A model generated the notes under the pieces. The model had not been told where the DNA came from, made no database searches, and saw only the letters and a list, made by a program, of their open reading frames with translations. Shown piece by piece: positions 6,172 to 8,411 of a stretch of 8,411 nucleotides of DNA (position 1 is its first letter; every line of letters starts with the position of its first letter). Source of the DNA: Granulicella sp. (GTDB lineage: Bacteria > Acidobacteriota > Terriglobia > Terriglobales > Acidobacteriaceae); NCBI GenBank assembly GCA_003133205.1, contig PKWK01000022.1:1-8411 (forward strand), written 5' to 3'. Position numbers and translations under genes: made by a program.

Positions 6172-6716
6172 GCAGACTTCCTTTCCGCCATCAAGTTACT
6201 TTCTGCTTGATTTGTCATGGCACAAACTGAATGGAGGGTCTGCACACTCGAGTGTGCGCAGACCCTTTCCACGATGTACGGGCCGGTGTCGTCCGGCCAG
6301 GCAATGGTGATGAGCAAAGCGCTCTCCTCGACAGCCTCTACGTCGTGTGACAAATGTGGATCCAATGAGATGATACGCCCTACCGGAACATCAAAGACCT
6401 CATCGAACACATGGACTTTGATATGTCCGCTGACAACTTGAATCACCACGGTGCCGCGTGTTTGGTGCCGGACCATATGTGCGCCAGGTTCCATATCCAG
6501 AAGCACGATACGGCAATCACGGTGTTTTACCAGCGTCCTGGCATTGCGATGGCCGGACCAACTGGATTCCAGCTTTAGTTGCATCACTGCCGTGGGCAAA
6601 TCAAATTCCAATATTGGTCCGCCTGTTGACACCGGAGAGCGGGGTTCTTCGACAAGCTTATTCCGGTCTGCATTGCGTATGCCGATCTTGCCGTGAGACG
6701 TAGCTACGCTCTGCAT
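6168..6716 (-). CDS. Small single-domain cupin protein (copy 2) with extended C-terminus
   Basis: A 182-residue protein; ATG 6716 is preceded on the minus strand by CGGAGA. Residues about 1-50 are a loosely conserved N-terminal part. The cupin domain is at about 55-140: RIVLLDMEPGAHMVRHQTRG with H80 and H84, then QVVSGHIKVHVFDEVFDVPVG, then SLDPHLSHDVEAVEESALLI with H124. It is a paralogue of the cupin at 4594-5010, which ends 9 residues after the corresponding LLTVA. Here the frame goes on for about 40 residues (143-182) with no cupin character, crosses a strong hairpin (6234-6267) and ends in TGA overlapping the GTG of trpS. The extension may be acquired read-through sequence. It lies 42 bp behind the hemerythrin-like gene, so hemerythrin-cupin-trpS likely form one transcript. 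Function unknown; a small-molecule or metal-binding role is the family's usual theme. Confidence 0.87.
   Translation of the reverse strand: MQSVATSHGKIGIRNADRNKLVEEPRSPVSTGGPILEFDLPTAVMQLKLESSWSGHRNARTLVKHRDCRIVLLDMEPGAHMVRHQTRGTVVIQVVSGHIKVHVFDEVFDVPVGRIISLDPHLSHDVEAVEESALLITIAWPDDTGPYIVERVCAHSSVQTLHSVCAMTNQAESNLMAERKSA
6234..6267. terminator. Strong hairpin inside the cupin-2 tail, terminator- or attenuator-like
   Basis: AGGGTCTGC (6235-6243) pairs perfectly with GCAGACCCT (6258-6266), and the interior ACACTCGAGTGT (6244-6255) is self-complementary. Together they give about 13 base pairs with only a two-base bulge and a four-base loop. On the minus strand, that of the cupin-trpS transcript, no T-run follows. 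On the plus strand only TTT follows, so it is not a textbook rho-independent terminator. It lies within codons of the non-cupin tail of copy 2 and 64 nt before the trpS start. It could be an old terminator now read through, an attenuator, or an RNA-stability element. A DNA-binding palindrome (16-bp perfect core 6242-6257) is also possible. Confidence 0.55.
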
Positions 6717-6758
6717 AGATATTCTCCGTTCTTGAGTCTGTTGGTACTGATGGTGGGA

Positions 6759-7337
6759 TCATGCAACGTTTGCTTGTTCCCATAGGCATACGCTCTCTGA
6801 ACAGAGCCGGATGGCTGTGCTGAAATTCTCGACTGTATACCGCGCACCCTCTCCTACGCCCGAATCGACCAAGTGCATGGATTCTGCCAGCGTTTCCTGG
6901 TCTGCTTCCGAGAGCAATTTGTCCGCCATCGGAAGTAGTAGATAGTCTTCCTTCCAGATATGATCCGGGTAGAGTTCAGCCAGTGAGTGGAGCGTGTCAA
7001 TTAACGTGTCGGTCACCGCGCCGTCGCTTTTGACGTAGACGCTAACAGCGGAGGACAACTGGTCGGAGAGCGCTTCCAGTTTTTGGTTTTCGTAATCGAG
7101 CACAGCGATGGGACAGCTCCCGGATGGGACTCCTTTTTCACGTAACATACTGAACAGTAGCTGTTCCTCCTCGTGATGATATTGATCGCCATACACGCGC
7201 AGAAATTCCACAATGCTCTCAAGAATATCTGCCGGGACCTTTGCCCCTTTTCGTAACACTTCGGCGCACGTGCCACATGCACCAGCTACTCGTTCAATTA
7301 CGCGATGTTCCCGTTCAAGAATTTCAGTCGCCTTCAT
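6759..7337 (-). CDS. Hemerythrin-like HHE cation-binding protein, incomplete ligand set
   Basis: A 192-residue all-helical protein. The start ATG 7337 is chosen because GGAGGA (7342-7347) sits four bases upstream and MKATEILEREHRVIERV is the usual beginning of this family. Further upstream the frame stays open to 7583 but shows no homology. Candidate di-iron ligands: H11 and E15 in helix 1, H54-H55 and E58 in DQYHHEEEQLLF, and H126 with E130/D131 in YPDHIWKEDYLLLP. Relatives usually carry an EH or HEH in the middle (VMLHEHE); here the segment is AVLDYENQKL, without histidine. A C21-x2-C24 pair in helix 1 is an unusual extra. Such proteins bind O2, NO or iron or serve in oxidative stress; the altered site makes the chemistry uncertain. 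Followed after 42 bp by cupin copy 2 on the same strand. Confidence 0.88.
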   Translation of the reverse strand: MKATEILEREHRVIERVAGACGTCAEVLRKGAKVPADILESIVEFLRVYGDQYHHEEEQLLFSMLREKGVPSGSCPIAVLDYENQKLEALSDQLSSAVSVYVKSDGAVTDTLIDTLHSLAELYPDHIWKEDYLLLPMADKLLSEADQETLAESMHLVDSGVGEGARYTVENFSTAIRLCSESVCLWEQANVA

Positions 7338-7341
7338 GTCT

Positions 7342-7347
7342 TCCTCC
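7342..7347 (-). promoter_or_regulatory. Ribosome binding site that fixes the hemerythrin start
   Basis: GGAGGA on the minus strand four bases before ATG 7337. It decides for the 192-residue protein over the 274-residue open frame starting at TTG 7583, which has no such site and no family similarity. Confidence 0.7.
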
Positions 7348-7393
7348 GATTTACAACTGTGTTTACATTTTCCGCACCAATTGGAGGACTGCG

Positions 7394-7415
7394 CAATGGT
7401 TGGCTTGTACCATTG
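7394..7415. promoter_or_regulatory. Inverted repeat upstream of the hemerythrin gene
   Basis: CAATGGT (7394-7400) and ACCATTG (7409-7415) are perfect 7-bp arms around an 8-base spacer. They lie 57-78 bp before the hemerythrin start in the 246-bp gap behind the DUF488 gene. The position suits an operator or leader hairpin of the hemerythrin-cupin-trpS unit. No clear -35/-10 pair could be assigned nearby, and an unstructured reading is possible. Confidence 0.35.
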
Positions 7416-7583
7416 GGCATCACCTGCATACCAGTGATCTTGCGGTAAAGTCTTGGGAGCGCGGGTGTTACAGATCGTCCTAACGTGAAGGCGATTGCTC
7501 GAATCGGCGACACACCTAGTTTCTATACAAAAATATCTCGAGGGTGTTCTGTGGAAGCAAGTGCTTGACCTACTTGGCGGCAA

Positions 7584-8279
7584 TTATCCAATCGCTCTCT
7601 TACGGTCGCTTCCAGTAGCTAGAGGCGCGGGATAGGTAAGCCGTTTCCGCTTCACGCAAGCCCAGGGAGTAAGGGTATGGGGGCGAGTGCGCGTCCGGCT
7701 AGTAATCTCCGCTACGCTGATACCTCGGACGAGAAGCGCATCTGCAATCAGTGAACGATGGCATCGCCAAGGGACAGCCTCAGCACACATGATCGCGGCG
7801 GAGCGCGTTTTGGCTATGCGAATTAACTCGTCCAGAGCATTTTCAAAGTCCGGGGTCTGCATATAATCAGCAAAACCGCGGAAGCTGGCATTGTGCCATC
7901 CCGAATTGATGGAATCGCGATGCGCGTGCCTCAGACCGCCAAGCCCAGTCATGTGACGGTAACGAATTCCAGCTTTCTTGAGGGAGCCGGGGAGACAATC
8001 GTCATTGAACTGCGGATTGTGCCGCGAGCGTGGGATTGTGCGAACGTCGACCAACTGCTTTACGCCGTGAGCAAGCAGCAGGTCTTCAAATTCTTCGATA
8101 GGTCGCGTCGAGTGCCCCACAGTGAAAATCACGATGGGACTTTGTTTTGCTTTGGCCCGTCGTCTGGCAGGCTGCTTGATGCTCGTGGTAGCCTCGCTCT
8201 CAAGAACAATCGGAGAGGAATCAACTGATTTGGGAGATCGTCGACCGATCTGGCTCCTGGACGTGGAAATCATCGGCAT
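7584..8279 (-). CDS. DUF488 family protein
   Basis: 231 residues; ATG 8279 has TGAGGT a few bases upstream on the minus strand. Residues 1-48 are a Ser/Arg/Lys-rich, probably disordered extension that most relatives lack. The DUF488 domain runs about 50-215: FTVGHSTRPIEEFEDLLLAHG, VDVRTIPRSRHNPQFN, GIRYRHMTGLGGLR, the NASFRGFADYMQTPDF block, and MCAEAVPWRCHRSLIADAL with C165 and C173-H174, the most conserved residues. The end (HTLTPWACVKRKRLTYP) is also family-typical. The biochemical function is not established; a nuclease- or nucleotide-related role has been suggested for the wider family from fold and context, and I do not go beyond that. The 246-bp gap downstream makes co-transcription with the hemerythrin gene possible but unproven. 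Appears intact. Confidence 0.93.
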   Translation of the reverse strand: MPMISTSRSQIGRRSPKSVDSSPIVLESEATTSIKQPARRRAKAKQSPIVIFTVGHSTRPIEEFEDLLLAHGVKQLVDVRTIPRSRHNPQFNDDCLPGSLKKAGIRYRHMTGLGGLRHAHRDSINSGWHNASFRGFADYMQTPDFENALDELIRIAKTRSAAIMCAEAVPWRCHRSLIADALLVRGISVAEITSRTRTRPHTLTPWACVKRKRLTYPAPLATGSDRKRAIG

Positions 8280-8411
8280 TGCACCTCAGATTATTCTGCG
8301 GGGACTTGTGACATTCACGGTGTCGGTTGCAGGATGACTGGATTTCGTTATGCAGGCAATGAGTGCAAAGCAGTAATTTCCAAGGCTATCTCATGAGTCT
8401 CATCGCTAGGT

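Noticed and set aside
6242..6257. 16-bp palindrome as phage attachment or recombination site
   Set aside because: There is no integrase gene, tRNA or second copy in the window; it is better explained as the core of the larger hairpin.
7152..7166. GAACAG-TAG-CTGTTC palindrome as a LexA-type site
   Set aside because: It lies inside hemerythrin coding sequence, and the spacing (7 between GAAC and GTTC) does not match the Gram-positive SOS box.
7337..7583. 274-residue hemerythrin starting at TTG 7583
   Set aside because: Family similarity begins exactly at MKATEIL, and a strong GGAGGA lies just before that ATG.

Overview
This is an 8.4 kb bacterial chromosomal segment of roughly 50-55 % GC with densely packed genes, Shine-Dalgarno starts (including GTG) and no tRNA, rRNA or CRISPR. 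The protein types fit an environmental bacterium of the Acidobacteriota/Nitrospirota kind: a 7Fe ferredoxin, a PAS-LuxR regulator with a cysteine cluster, an SCD-like desaturase and small one-domain cupins. That placement rests on protein resemblance from memory and is tentative.

Left part (1-4403). The left edge holds the 5'-truncated end of an IS5-family transposase on the minus strand. Next comes fpg (mutM, DNA-glycosylase) on the plus strand. It meets tail-to-tail, with a 3-4 bp overlap, a minus-strand acyl-CoA desaturase that has lost its last third. Upstream of the desaturase on the minus strand is a PAS-LuxR regulator. A ferredoxin gene diverges from it and is followed after 7 bp by an AhpD-like gene (frameshifted, altered 3' end). 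That runs directly into an AlkA-type 3-methyladenine glycosylase gene, which has lost its 5' end and carries a TAG and a frameshift. Four of the seven genes here are therefore remnants or broken.

Right part (4594-8279) looks intact. A small cupin gene on the plus strand converges on a minus-strand series read right to left: a DUF488 protein, then (after 246 bp) a hemerythrin-like protein, a second cupin paralogous to the first, and trpS. The last two overlap at GTGA. A strong hairpin lies inside the last part of the second cupin gene, about 65 nt before the trpS start.

Themes. Many of the proteins deal with oxidative or alkylation damage or with metal/redox chemistry: Fpg, AlkA, AhpD-like, 7Fe ferredoxin, hemerythrin, two cupins and a Cys-rich PAS regulator. 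That suggests a stress-related accessory neighbourhood, part of which is being lost by deletion and frameshift, with an essential-type gene (trpS) attached to the intact part. No clear-cut new system is demonstrable. The best leads are the hairpin and read-through tail at the cupin-trpS junction, the two cupins flanking trpS, the Fpg with half of its zinc ligands missing, and the deletion scars.
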